Positions 55,748 through 64,000 of a stretch of 64,000 bases of DNA are shown piece after piece. A program made the translations under genes and the position numbers. Below the pieces are notes generated by a model that searched no databases, was not told the DNA's origin, and worked only from the letters and a program-made list of their open reading frames with translations. The stretch is from Thermoguttaceae bacterium (lineage in GTDB: Bacteria > Planctomycetota > Planctomycetia > Pirellulales > Thermoguttaceae). Every line of letters begins with the position of its first letter. Position 1 is the first letter of the stretch. Location: NCBI GenBank assembly GCA_029975295.1, contig JARKPK010000104.1, positions 28,248 to 92,247 of the forward strand. Direction: 5' to 3'.

Positions 55748-58700
55748 CTACCGCAACACGCCGAGGAAGAAGCTGAAGATTTGCTCGCTGTCGCCCGGCT
55801 GTGTGACGACCGGGAAGGCGAAGTCGAACGCCAACGGGGCAGGCCCCATCGCGGGAATACTGATCCGCAGCCCGAAGCCCGGTGAAATCCGGTACTTCTC
55901 CGTCCAGTTGCTGAACGAGGGTTGGATCGTGCCCGTGTCGCAGAAGATCACGCCGCGGAGCATGTCGTCGGCCGTAATCGGGAACATATACTCGACCGAT
56001 GCCAGCACCATCACATCGCCGCCGACAGCCACGTTGGCGCCCTTGCGGGGCGACACCCCGCGGAAGCCGAACCCGCGGATCGTCGTAAAACCGCCGGCGT
56101 AGTAGCGATCGTAAATCGGCGTGCCGCCGCCGGTAACGCCCAAGCGTCCGGTAAGGCTGAGCACGTGCCGGCCCGATCCGTCCGGACGTTCCCAAAGCTG
56201 GAAGTACTGCCGCAGGTCCAGTTCGCCGTGCGGATAGTTGAAACGGCCGAGCACCTGCTCGAAGCTGAACTCGATCAGATGGCCTTCGGTGGCCAGGAAC
56301 GGGCTGTCGCGGGTGTCGTGGGCGATCGTCGCGCCGAAGCCGTACAGGTCGGAATCACCGGCCACTTGCTGGAAATCGCTCAATGTCGGATCGATTGGAT
56401 CGCGGATGTTGATCCGTTCGGGCCGGAACGAAAGCGACCCGGAAAGCCGCTTCGTCAGGTGATATCCCAAGTTGATCCGCCCGCCGAGGCGTTGCTCCTT
56501 CCACTGCTGAAAGATGCGATCGTAGAAGAAGCCGCTCAAACCGAAGCTGATGTCGCTGCCTCCCAAGTAAGGGTCTTGGAAGGTGAACATATAGCGTTGC
56601 ACTTCGGTGCCGGGCACGGCTTCCAACCGGAGCCTTTGCCCGCCGCCGCGCCACGCCTTGCCTTTGGCGATATCGTCCCAACTTCGCGGCCCGCGTCGCC
56701 AGTCGAAGTTCTGTTCGTCGAGGATGATCGATCCGACCAACCCCGAGTCGGAGTTGACCCCCACGCCGAGCATCAGGCGGCCGGTCTGCGTCTCTTCGGT
56801 TTCAATAATCAGCGGCAACGGTCGGGTGTCGTCCATCGGGCGGTTGAAGGGTGATCCCCATGGGCCAATGCCGTCGAAGTAGGTAGGCCCGACGTTCGGC
56901 GCGCCCGGCGCCATGCCGAAATTCGGCGGCGACTGCTGCGTCCCTCGCGCCATCCACGGATCGGCGGCAGCGCCGGCCGGCGCTGCATAGGGCGTGTTGC
57001 CCGCCGGCGCTGTATAGACATTGCCGCCGCCGGGCTGTTGCCAACCGCCGCCTGTCCGCGGCAGTTCGTAGGGCGAACCCGCGGCGCCGCCGGGCGGCGT
57101 GGGTTGAGGCGCGCCGTTCCAACCACCGGTGGCCGGAGCGCCCGTGGGCGGGCCGAAGTTCGCTCCCGCTGCCCCTGGGGTTGCTGTGCCGTATTGCGTC
57201 CCCGGTCCGTACGGCGTTGCCGCCGGGTTGGCGCCGGGCGACGAGGGCGGCACAGCCGGAAACGTTGGGCCGCCGACCGCCTGGCCGGGCGCGGCGCCGT
57301 TGCCCGTCCACGCGGGCGCCGGCTGGACGGGATAGGCAGGCCCTTGCGGCGCGCCAGCCGCCAATCCCGAAGGCGGCGGCAGGGTGGTCGAGGCCGGTTT
57401 CTTGAACCAAGGCAGCCAAGGACGATCGCGATTGGCATCCGTAGGCGCCAGTTCCGAGGAATACTGTCCGCGAACGACCAGCGGTTGTGCAGCGCCGGCA
57501 ACCGGCGCGGCGGGGGCCGGCGCAACAGCGGTCGGCGCGGCAGCAGCAGAAATGGGCCGGGAGGATTGTTGCGGCAAGCCGCCCTGTCGGTACACCGGGG
57601 CCGAGCCGAGTCCGCCTCCGCTGCCCGAAGCGTCGTAAGGCACGGCGTCGTCGGTGCCCAAGTTCCCCGCGTCTTCCCCGTTCGCGTTCGGATCGGTCGG
57701 CGGCGTTTCCACCACTTCGAGGCTCAGCAGACGCTCGCCGGTGGCGGTTAGCGGCCCCGCCGGCGGCCGCGGCGGGTCGGGGCTTTGGCCGCGATGCCGA
57801 GAATGCCGAGAAGCCCATTGGGCGTCGTCTTCGTCGCTTTGCGGCGGGGTGAAGACGATCTTCGGCACGCTTCCGCTGGTCGGGTCGACGAGGAACAGGC
57901 CCGACGATCGCAACCGCTTCTCGCTTTCGCGCAACTTGCGGATATCGACGATGTCGCCGGGAGCGAGCGTCAGTTGATTGAGCACGGTGGTCAGCCGCGT
58001 GTGCGGATTGTCGCCCTTGATCCGCACGTCGATCTTGCCGACGCGGTATCGGTCGCCTTCTTCGAGCGAGAACACCAGATCGACGTAGTTCGGATCATCG
58101 AGGTAGCGAACCTCCGGTTTCACATCGGCGAACACGTATCCGATCGCGCCGTAGCGTTCCTGCAACTTGCGGGCGTCGGCGGTCATGGCGGGCAAGTTCA
58201 GCCAGTCTTCGCGCTTCAGCTTCAGTTCGCTCATCAATTCTTCGGTGGGGATTTTCGAGTTGCCCACCACCGAAATGTTGCGCACCTTGGCCCGCGGTCC
58301 TTCGTGAATCACGAAGGTCAGGATCAGCCAGTCTTGCGAATCGTTGTATTCCAGCTCGCGGCCCACCTTGGCCTGCATGAAGCCGAGATTGCGGTAGTAG
58401 GCGGTCAAGCGGTTGCAGTCTTCGTCGATCTGCTCGCGATCCACCTCGCCTTTGAACAGATAGGCGATCGGCGGTTTCGACTGAATCTGCGTTCGCAGCC
58501 GCGCGTCGCTGGCGATTGTGTTGCCGACGAAGCGCGTCCACAGCACTTTCTGCTTCGGCCCTTCGTTGAAGACATAGACGGCGCGGCGGTCGTTGAGTTT
58601 GTCGCCCTCGAACACCGTGATCCGCGCTTTGGGAAAGCCCTGCTTGCGGTAGTACTCTTCGATTTTGCGGCGGCCTTCCTCGACGGCGAAGGGATCGAGC

Positions 58701-59269
58701 GGATCGCCCGGCTTGAGATTGACTTCCTTCCGCAGCGCGCTGGCGCGAATCCGATCGTTGCCGATGATTCGCACCTCTTGCAACGTGGGACGTTCGTCCA
58801 CCTGGAAGACCACCAACCAGCCGCCTTGAACCCGCCGGGTCAACGGCCGGACATTCACGCACAACCGGCTGCGATTGAGCCGCCGAACGTCCTCTTCAAT
58901 GATCGTCGGGTCGAATGGGCGGCCCGGCCGCGTGCGCACGTGCGCCAACAGGCGTTCGCGGCTGATCGATTGATTGCCTTCGATCTTCACATCGACAACC
59001 ATCTCGGCCGCCCCGCCCGCCCCGGCGAGCAATCCGGCCGCGCGGTCGGCCTGCTCGGCTTCGGCAGGCGTCCAATCGGCCGGAAAGGCCGAGGCCGAGG
59101 GCGATGGCGGAGGAGCCGCCGGCGGGCCGGCTTGCTGAGCAACGGCCGGCGGGCCCGACAACGGCCCGAACAGCGCGGCCCACGTCAGCCATGCGATACA
59201 GCCGACGGCCGCTCGCATCGATCGAACGAGGCGGCCGGCACGGCACAGCGGATTGATCAGATTGGCCAT
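55748..59269 (-). CDS. bamA: BamA/Omp85-type outer-membrane protein with long Pro/Gly-rich insert
   Basis: A 1173-residue outer-membrane assembly factor. A leader (MANLINPLCRAGRLVRSMRA) and Pro-rich region precede five POTRA domains (about 88-473), each opening with patterns such as VVDVKIEGNQSISRERL, EVRIIGNDRIRASAL, NISVVGNSKIPTEEL and KIDVRIKGDNPHTRL. A Pro/Gly/Ala/Gln-rich stretch of about 340 residues without predicted structure follows (about 475-815). The surface-antigen barrel then begins at LIIETEETQTGRLMLGVGVN and contains the L6-loop signature GFTTIRGFGFRG and FDFAFPVV near the end. The start at 59269 has GGATGAGG upstream. BamA inserts beta-barrel proteins in the outer membrane. 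Confidence 0.9.
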   Translation of the reverse strand: MANLINPLCRAGRLVRSMRAAVGCIAWLTWAALFGPLSGPPAVAQQAGPPAAPPPSPSASAFPADWTPAEAEQADRAAGLLAGAGGAAEMVVDVKIEGNQSISRERLLAHVRTRPGRPFDPTIIEEDVRRLNRSRLCVNVRPLTRRVQGGWLVVFQVDERPTLQEVRIIGNDRIRASALRKEVNLKPGDPLDPFAVEEGRRKIEEYYRKQGFPKARITVFEGDKLNDRRAVYVFNEGPKQKVLWTRFVGNTIASDARLRTQIQSKPPIAYLFKGEVDREQIDEDCNRLTAYYRNLGFMQAKVGRELEYNDSQDWLILTFVIHEGPRAKVRNISVVGNSKIPTEELMSELKLKREDWLNLPAMTADARKLQERYGAIGYVFADVKPEVRYLDDPNYVDLVFSLEEGDRYRVGKIDVRIKGDNPHTRLTTVLNQLTLAPGDIVDIRKLRESEKRLRSSGLFLVDPTSGSVPKIVFTPPQSDEDDAQWASRHSRHRGQSPDPPRPPAGPLTATGERLLSLEVVETPPTDPNANGEDAGNLGTDDAVPYDASGSGGGLGSAPVYRQGGLPQQSSRPISAAAAPTAVAPAPAAPVAGAAQPLVVRGQYSSELAPTDANRDRPWLPWFKKPASTTLPPPSGLAAGAPQGPAYPVQPAPAWTGNGAAPGQAVGGPTFPAVPPSSPGANPAATPYGPGTQYGTATPGAAGANFGPPTGAPATGGWNGAPQPTPPGGAAGSPYELPRTGGGWQQPGGGNVYTAPAGNTPYAAPAGAAADPWMARGTQQSPPNFGMAPGAPNVGPTYFDGIGPWGSPFNRPMDDTRPLPLIIETEETQTGRLMLGVGVNSDSGLVGSIILDEQNFDWRRGPRSWDDIAKGKAWRGGGQRLRLEAVPGTEVQRYMFTFQDPYLGGSDISFGLSGFFYDRIFQQWKEQRLGGRINLGYHLTKRLSGSLSFRPERINIRDPIDPTLSDFQQVAGDSDLYGFGATIAHDTRDSPFLATEGHLIEFSFEQVLGRFNYPHGELDLRQYFQLWERPDGSGRHVLSLTGRLGVTGGGTPIYDRYYAGGFTTIRGFGFRGVSPRKGANVAVGGDVMVLASVEYMFPITADDMLRGVIFCDTGTIQPSFSNWTEKYRISPGFGLRISIPAMGPAPLAFDFAFPVVTQPGDSEQIFSFFLGVLR

Positions 59270-59909
59270 CCCGGCCTCATCCTTGGCTGCAAACACGTCT
59301 CGATGCCGCACTACCGCCCAACCACATTGCCGACCGCCGGCCGGTTTCCGATCTGCGGAAGACAAACCGCCGCGTCGCTCGTCCATGCGCCCGATTGCCG
59401 TAAGAAACGCCGCGCAACAGCGCCCGAACTCGTTGGCGCGAAAAGGTTGCGTAGAAATAACCGAACCCGTCGTTTGCGACAAGGCGAGTTCGCTGACAAC
59501 CGTACATTTTTCAAAGCGTCTCGCTCGGCGGCGACGGGCCGGCGCCGAGCGAGGCACTTATGGCATGGACGCCGCAACGCGGGGATCGAGCAAGCCAATG
59601 GCCCTATGCGGCTTGCGGCGGGCAACGCCGCGGCAGATCGGCGGGCCGCGATGGCCACAGGCGATTGGTTCCGGCGGCCGCGGAATCGAGGCTGCCGCGA
59701 CAATCACAACTCCAAACGCGATAAACAATTGCAGTTTGTTCGGCACAAGCGGTAGAATACACTTCCGGCAGGCCGTGCTGCCGCCCTCCGCTTGTCGAGG
59801 GAAAAAGGCCGAGCAAACCAATCATCGGCCCTCGTGCCGCTGAAGCCCGTTTCGCCTTGCCGCGACAGCTTTTCCAAGTCACGCAGAACCAACAGGTTGC
59901 CAAAATCCC
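59270..59909. other. 640-base divergent gap, no gene seen
   Basis: It holds the promoters of bamA (-) and of the large secreted unknown (+). Frames crossing it are antisense or random in composition. Confidence 0.4.
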
Positions 59910-62747
59910 ATGACGGCTATCTTTTCGCAGTCTTCAGCGTCGGTCGGTGGGCCGGAGCCCCTGGTTCAGATCGATGAGATTGCCATGGTGCGGGGCGATG
60001 AGCTTGCAGATGTCTTCCCAATGCAACGGCGGCCGTGCCGAGCCGGCGGGTCGATCCTGGCCACGCGCATCGGGCGGCGTTGGGCACGGGCAGCCGCGCT
60101 GATCCTCGCAACGCCGCTGCTTTTCGCACTGTCGGGCATGGCTCTCGGCGCCGAGGCGGTGTCGGCCCAGGCCGTAATCGGGCAGCCCTTCGGCGTCGGG
60201 CAGATTACACTGCGTCTCTCGCCCGACCAATGCCCGCAGCCGCTCGGCGCCGAGGGTTTGGGATTGAGCGAGCGCCAGGGCCGGGTGTTCTATCCCGCCG
60301 TGGTCGTGCCCCAGTGGAACGAATTGGTGAAGCAGGTGTGGCAATCGTCGGGCCTGCTGGAAGACACGCCGGCCCAGCGGCAGGTCAAAGGGCTGATCAA
60401 CGCGTTGGTCGACCGTCCCCCGACGATCACGCTCTTTTTCCTCTTTCAAGGCAACGAGCCGTTGGAGATCACGATCCACGCGCGCCGGCCCTTGCGTGTA
60501 ACGCTGCCCGTCGTTCAGGGATTCGCCCTGTGGAGGGCTCAGCGCGATCAGTGGTGGAAGGCCTACACGGCCGAAGCCGGTTTGCTGACCGACCGGATCG
60601 ATGCGCCGGCCGTGGTGGCGCAGGTGCTGCGCCCGACGCTGGCGCGGCGATTGAACCTGGCTTTGCCGAGCCACGAACTGACCCCGTCGCCCACCGAGGT
60701 GTTGCGGCGGGAGTTGGCCCTTTGGGCCGGCTCCGAATCGCTTTTTGCCGCCGTGCTGCAAGACCGGCTGCTCGGCCTGCTGCCGCTCGATCAGCGCGCC
60801 GATCAGCCCATGCCCCAAGCCGAGCAGTCGCCGCCGCCCCAGTTCGAGGCGCCGGCCGAGGCGGCCGTCGAGCCGATGGCAATGCACGTTCCGGCCGAGT
60901 GCTTTTACGTGCGATTCGGCGACTTCCGCAACTTCCTCTGGGTTCAAGACACCCTGGCCGCCTGGGGAGGCGACGCCGCCAACCTCGTCGCCGCGCGGGG
61001 AATCGACTACCAGATGCGGTCGCGGATGGAAGAGCAGCTCGTGGTGCAGCAAACCGCCCTTTCGCGGCTGATGGGCGACAAGATCATCGCCGACGTCGCG
61101 CTGATCGGAACCGATCTTTTCTTCCGCGAGGGCGCCGCCTACGGGCTGCTCTTTCAGGCCAAAGTGAACATGGCCCTGGCCGCCGATCTGACCCGGAAAC
61201 GAAGCGAATGGGTTGCCCGCGAGCAAGGCAAAGACATTTCTGTCGAACTGGCCGGAACGAAGGTTTCGTGTTTGGTCGATCGCCACGGGCTGCCGCATTG
61301 CTACTATGCCGTCAGCGGCGACTTCCATTTTGTCACCACCTCGCGCCGGTTGGCCGAACGTTTTCTCGAAGCCTCCGCGGGCAAAGATTCGCTGGGGGCG
61401 ACGGCCGAATTCCGCTCGGTTCGCGCCCGGGCGCCGGCCGACGCGGGCGATGCCGCCTTCGTCTATTTTTCCGACGCCTTCTTCAGCAACATCACCGGTC
61501 CGGCCTATCGCATCGAAATGGTCCGCCGCGTTCAAGCCCAATGCGATCTGCTGGCGCTGCAAACAGCGGGCTTGATCGCTCGGGCCGAGGGGCGACCGCA
61601 CGAAACCGCGGCCCAACTGATCGCCGGCGGATACTTGCCCGAGTGCTTCGGGCCCCGTCCCGACGGCGGCGAAGCGACGCGGCGCGGCGACCAATTCGTC
61701 GACAGCCTCCGCGGGCCGCGCGGGCAGTTCACCCCCATCCCCGACATCCCGCCGACCACCGTGACCCGCGCGGAAGCGGCCGACTATCGCCGCTTCGCCG
61801 AGTTCCTCCGCTCGCATTGGGGCCGGCCCGCGCCGGTGCTGGCCCGAGTGCGGCGAGAAACCGCCGACGCCGGGCGCGAGCGCATCACCGTAATCGCCGA
61901 AATGAATCCCCTGCAAAAGCTGCACTTCGACGTGCTGAGCATGCTCCTCGGCGACGCCCAGGCGCGACGCGTTGCGCCGGCGCCCGGCGATTTGATCCGC
62001 GCCGAGGTTGTCCTCCCGCGCCAATACTTGTTTCTCGGCCTGCGCGACGCCGCGGCCGTTCCGCCCGATACAGCCAACTTGCTCGGCTGGCTGCCCGTGC
62101 TGCTGCGTTCCGCCTATCTGGGCACCGACGCCGAGTCGCTCGGCGTCAACCGGCTGCTGCCCATTCCCGGGCCGCTGCTCTCGCTGCCCGGCGGCGAGCG
62201 CGCAGCCCCGAAGCTGTTCGATCGGCGCGTCGGCGAGTTCCATCTGTTCGCCCTCAGCTCGCCGGTGCTCGACGAGGTGGCGCCCCACCTGGTTCGTCAG
62301 CCGGCCGAACCGGCGCAGCTTCGGCTCGACGTGGCCGATCCATCGCAGGCCCGTTTCGCTTCGTGGATCAATGCGCTGGGATACTCGCGCACGCGGAACA
62401 CTTCGCTGGGCAACCTGCTGCTTCTGCATCAGATCGAACAGCAACTCCACGTCGCTCCGGCCGGTGCGCGCGACCTGGCCGAGCAACTTCTCGACGGCAA
62501 GCTGATCTGCCCCTTGGGCGGAACGTATCGGCTCCGCGAAGACAGCGGCCGGCCGGCCGAATGGACGACCACCGCGCTGGCCGACGAATTCTCGGCCCGC
62601 CCGTCGCCGCCGGCAGGGTATCAAGCGCCGCCGATCAACTGGCTGCGCGGGCTCAGTCTTCGTGTCGAACTGCTTGCCGATCGCCTAAGCCTGCACGCCA
62701 CGGTGGAAATGCAAATGCCGCAAAACGAACCGGCCCGAGTTCGCTAG
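59910..62747 (+). CDS. large secreted protein of unknown function
   Basis: Up to 945 residues; I do not recognise a domain. A signal peptide lies at about 50-80 (GRRWARAAALILATPLLFAL), so the true start may be the ATG at 59985 or 60021. The mature part is soluble and mixed alpha/beta, with aromatic-rich segments such as ECFYVRFGDFRNFLWVQDTL, CYYAVSGDFHFVTTSRRLAE and DAAFVYFSDAFFSNITGPAY. There are no Cys clusters, repeats or catalytic motifs that I can name. The composition suggests a planctomycete-specific periplasmic protein. It is flanked by bamA (divergent) and a histidine kinase (convergent). Confidence 0.75.
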   Translation: MTAIFSQSSASVGGPEPLVQIDEIAMVRGDELADVFPMQRRPCRAGGSILATRIGRRWARAAALILATPLLFALSGMALGAEAVSAQAVIGQPFGVGQITLRLSPDQCPQPLGAEGLGLSERQGRVFYPAVVVPQWNELVKQVWQSSGLLEDTPAQRQVKGLINALVDRPPTITLFFLFQGNEPLEITIHARRPLRVTLPVVQGFALWRAQRDQWWKAYTAEAGLLTDRIDAPAVVAQVLRPTLARRLNLALPSHELTPSPTEVLRRELALWAGSESLFAAVLQDRLLGLLPLDQRADQPMPQAEQSPPPQFEAPAEAAVEPMAMHVPAECFYVRFGDFRNFLWVQDTLAAWGGDAANLVAARGIDYQMRSRMEEQLVVQQTALSRLMGDKIIADVALIGTDLFFREGAAYGLLFQAKVNMALAADLTRKRSEWVAREQGKDISVELAGTKVSCLVDRHGLPHCYYAVSGDFHFVTTSRRLAERFLEASAGKDSLGATAEFRSVRARAPADAGDAAFVYFSDAFFSNITGPAYRIEMVRRVQAQCDLLALQTAGLIARAEGRPHETAAQLIAGGYLPECFGPRPDGGEATRRGDQFVDSLRGPRGQFTPIPDIPPTTVTRAEAADYRRFAEFLRSHWGRPAPVLARVRRETADAGRERITVIAEMNPLQKLHFDVLSMLLGDAQARRVAPAPGDLIRAEVVLPRQYLFLGLRDAAAVPPDTANLLGWLPVLLRSAYLGTDAESLGVNRLLPIPGPLLSLPGGERAAPKLFDRRVGEFHLFALSSPVLDEVAPHLVRQPAEPAQLRLDVADPSQARFASWINALGYSRTRNTSLGNLLLLHQIEQQLHVAPAGARDLAEQLLDGKLICPLGGTYRLREDSGRPAEWTTTALADEFSARPSPPAGYQAPPINWLRGLSLRVELLADRLSLHATVEMQMPQNEPARVR

Positions 62748-62924
62748 CCGGCGCGGCGCCCGCGAAGCGCCGGTGCGACCACCCGCAACCGCCCGGCGGC
62801 CCGCCGTCGGCAGCGCCATTCCGTTCCGGCGGCTCCGTTCCAGCGGCTGACCGCGCCGGCCCCCAGCGCGGCGGGCGAGGCGCAGGCGGCAGCGGGCTTC
62901 CACGAACAACGGACCCCGTTTGGC

Positions 62925-62962
62925 TGCGCGGCGGCAACCGCGTTCAGTTGCGCGGCGGCAAC
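62925..62962. repeat. 14-bp direct repeat at the 3' end of the histidine kinase gene
   Basis: TGCGCGGCGGCAAC at 62925-62938 is repeated at 62949-62962. The second copy encodes the last residues of the kinase (LPPRN); the first lies just past the stop, as if the gene end had been duplicated. Confidence 0.4.
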
Positions 62963-63999
62963 TCTGCGGCGGCGGCCACGGGATTGAGCACCACGGTAAA
63001 GGTAGTGCCCTGGCCCAAGGCGCTGCGGACTTCGATTCGGCCGCCCATTTCCGAGATCAACATGCGGCACAGCCCCAGCCCCAAGCCCGTGCCGCCCGAT
63101 TCCGCCCGAGTGGTGAAAAACGGCTCGAAGATGCGTTCCAGATTGACCCGCGGAATGCCCACGCCGGTGTCGCTCACGTCGATGGCCACCGAGCCCATCT
63201 GGTCTTCGTCTTTGCTGCCCAGGGCATAGGTGCGCAGCGTCAGCGTTCCGCCTTGGGGCATGGCGTGGAAGGCGTTGGTGCACAGGTTGAACAGCACCTC
63301 TTGCAAGGTATAGGGGTCGCCCTGCACCGGCGGCACGTCGCCCAATTCCTTGCGCACCTTGATCCGCGCGCCGTGGGCCCCGCCGAGCACCTCCAACGTG
63401 GCCTCGACCGCCTGATTGACGTCGGTGGGCGTCAGGCTGATGCCGTGCGGGCGGGCGAACGCCTGGACACGCTTCGCAGTGCGCTCGATGCGGTCGAGCG
63501 CCTCGGCCATCAACTGCACGTACTCGGTCAGGTGCGGATCGTCTTTCACCCGCTCGCCTACTCGTTGCAAACAGTTCTGCACGCCGTCTAACGGGTTGGC
63601 GATTTGATGGGCGATGCCGGCCACGAGTTGCCCGATGCCCAGCATCTTCTCCTTCTGACGGATCTCGGCATGGGCGCGATCAACGTAGCGGCGGATCGAC
63701 GTGGTGAAATAGACAGTGATCCAAGCCGCGCTGGCAAACGCCAGGAACAGACCGAGCAATTGCAGCCCGTCGGGCCGGCCCGGTTCGCCGGCATCGCTGG
63801 GAAAGTGCAGCGCGAACCGCGGCAGCCAGCCGAAATACAACGCCACCATGATCGCACCGATCAGCAATGTGGTTGCGGCCGCAATCAGATACGGAAACGG
63901 GCCGCGCAGATACATCCCGGCAATGATCATGTGGAAGAGGAAATAGAAGAGAAACGGATTGCGCGGCAGGTCGGAGAAGTAAAGCAGCAGCGTCAGCGC
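62944..63999 (-). CDS. sensor histidine kinase (5' end outside window)
   Basis: The C-terminal 351 residues of a membrane sensor kinase; the frame is open to the right edge. Three or more membrane segments (ALTLLLYFSD, IIAGMYLRGPFPYLIAAATT, LLGLFLAFASAAWITVYFTT) are followed by a dimerisation helix with GIGQLVAGIAHQIANPLDGV, in which the phosphoacceptor His is followed by Gln, not the usual acidic residue. The ATP-binding domain has N box LFNLCTNAFHAM, G1 DTGVGIP, F box FEPFFTT and G2 GGTGLGLGLC. It resembles NtrB/AtoS-type kinases. The sensed signal is unknown; no response regulator is inside the window. Confidence 0.9.
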   Translation of the reverse strand, partial: ALTLLLYFSDLPRNPFLFYFLFHMIIAGMYLRGPFPYLIAAATTLLIGAIMVALYFGWLPRFALHFPSDAGEPGRPDGLQLLGLFLAFASAAWITVYFTTSIRRYVDRAHAEIRQKEKMLGIGQLVAGIAHQIANPLDGVQNCLQRVGERVKDDPHLTEYVQLMAEALDRIERTAKRVQAFARPHGISLTPTDVNQAVEATLEVLGGAHGARIKVRKELGDVPPVQGDPYTLQEVLFNLCTNAFHAMPQGGTLTLRTYALGSKDEDQMGSVAIDVSDTGVGIPRVNLERIFEPFFTTRAESGGTGLGLGLCRMLISEMGGRIEVRSALGQGTTFTVVLNPVAAAAELPPRN

Positions 64000-64000
64000 C

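Noticed and set aside
59934..62624. 896-codon open frame antisense to the large secreted protein
   Set aside because: Arg/Gly/Gln-rich translation without hydrophobic core; it arises from high third-position GC of the sense gene.
60035..63229. 1064-codon frame overlapping the secreted protein and running through its stop
   Set aside because: Extremely Arg/Ala/Pro-rich and overlaps two genes with better evidence on both strands.

Overview
The window is high-GC, gene-dense bacterial chromosome, most likely from a planctomycete of the Pirellulales type. This is inferred from content: a DUF1080 protein, a Tat-exported sugar isomerase/epimerase, several PQQ-like beta-propeller and NHL proteins, a secreted beta-helix protein, a GH95 fucosidase, a tiny secreted protein with a WGYFGARSRP core, and a BamA-type outer-membrane protein. 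No phage, insertion sequence, CRISPR array or rRNA was seen. One tRNA-Glu(TTC) is present.

Layout. Bases 1-7.6 kb (+ strand): the 3' end of an OPT-family transporter, an S46 dipeptidyl-peptidase, then rpmE-prfA-prmC and a Cof-type HAD phosphatase. 7.7-12.4 kb: a secreted DUF4185-like propeller protein (-), a DUF1080 protein (+) and xylA (+). 12.6-13.9 kb (-): a HAD phosphatase and a Nudix hydrolase. 14.1-25.4 kb (-): a compact eight-gene redox cluster. 25.7-32.6 kb (-): a giant TPR protein, a lipoprotein, a PII regulator, a small conserved-looking ORF and CvpA. 32.7-36.5 kb (-): a degenerate GspE-like protein, PilT and HisF. 37.2-43.3 kb: GH95 fucosidase, an AT-richer gap with two candidate micro-ORFs, an RlmI-like methyltransferase and an RluA-like pseudouridine synthase. 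43.3-52.7 kb: beta-helix protein, sugar isomerase, pseudopilin-like protein, HEAT-repeat protein, M14 carboxypeptidase and nitroreductase. 53-64 kb: CinA, tRNA-Glu, a small secreted protein, BamA with a long disordered insert, a large secreted unknown and the 3' part of a histidine kinase.

The main discovery candidate is the 14.1-25.4 kb cluster. In transcription order it encodes a membrane-anchored PQQ-like propeller, a membrane-anchored NHL propeller with a CGCC motif, a small four-cysteine membrane protein, a Tat-exported polyferredoxin, a NosR/NapH-type polytopic iron-sulfur protein, a second propeller with three N-terminal membrane segments, a NuoE-ferredoxin-NuoF-ferredoxin fusion, and a GltD-like FAD/iron-sulfur protein that has lost the NAD(P)H-binding subdomain. 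Stop/start overlaps (ATGA and TGATG) couple two of the joints. The parts fit an electron path from cytoplasmic NADH across the membrane to extracytoplasmic iron-sulfur and propeller proteins. The terminal acceptor is unknown and no hydrogenase, formate dehydrogenase or Rnf subunit is present here.

Other points of interest are a GspE/PilB paralogue with a signal peptide, membrane segments and broken nucleotide-binding motifs coupled to PilT, a CinA whose C-terminal amidase site is degenerate, and a GH95 enzyme with a discoidin-like insertion. All functions are read from sequence motifs by eye; no database search was possible.
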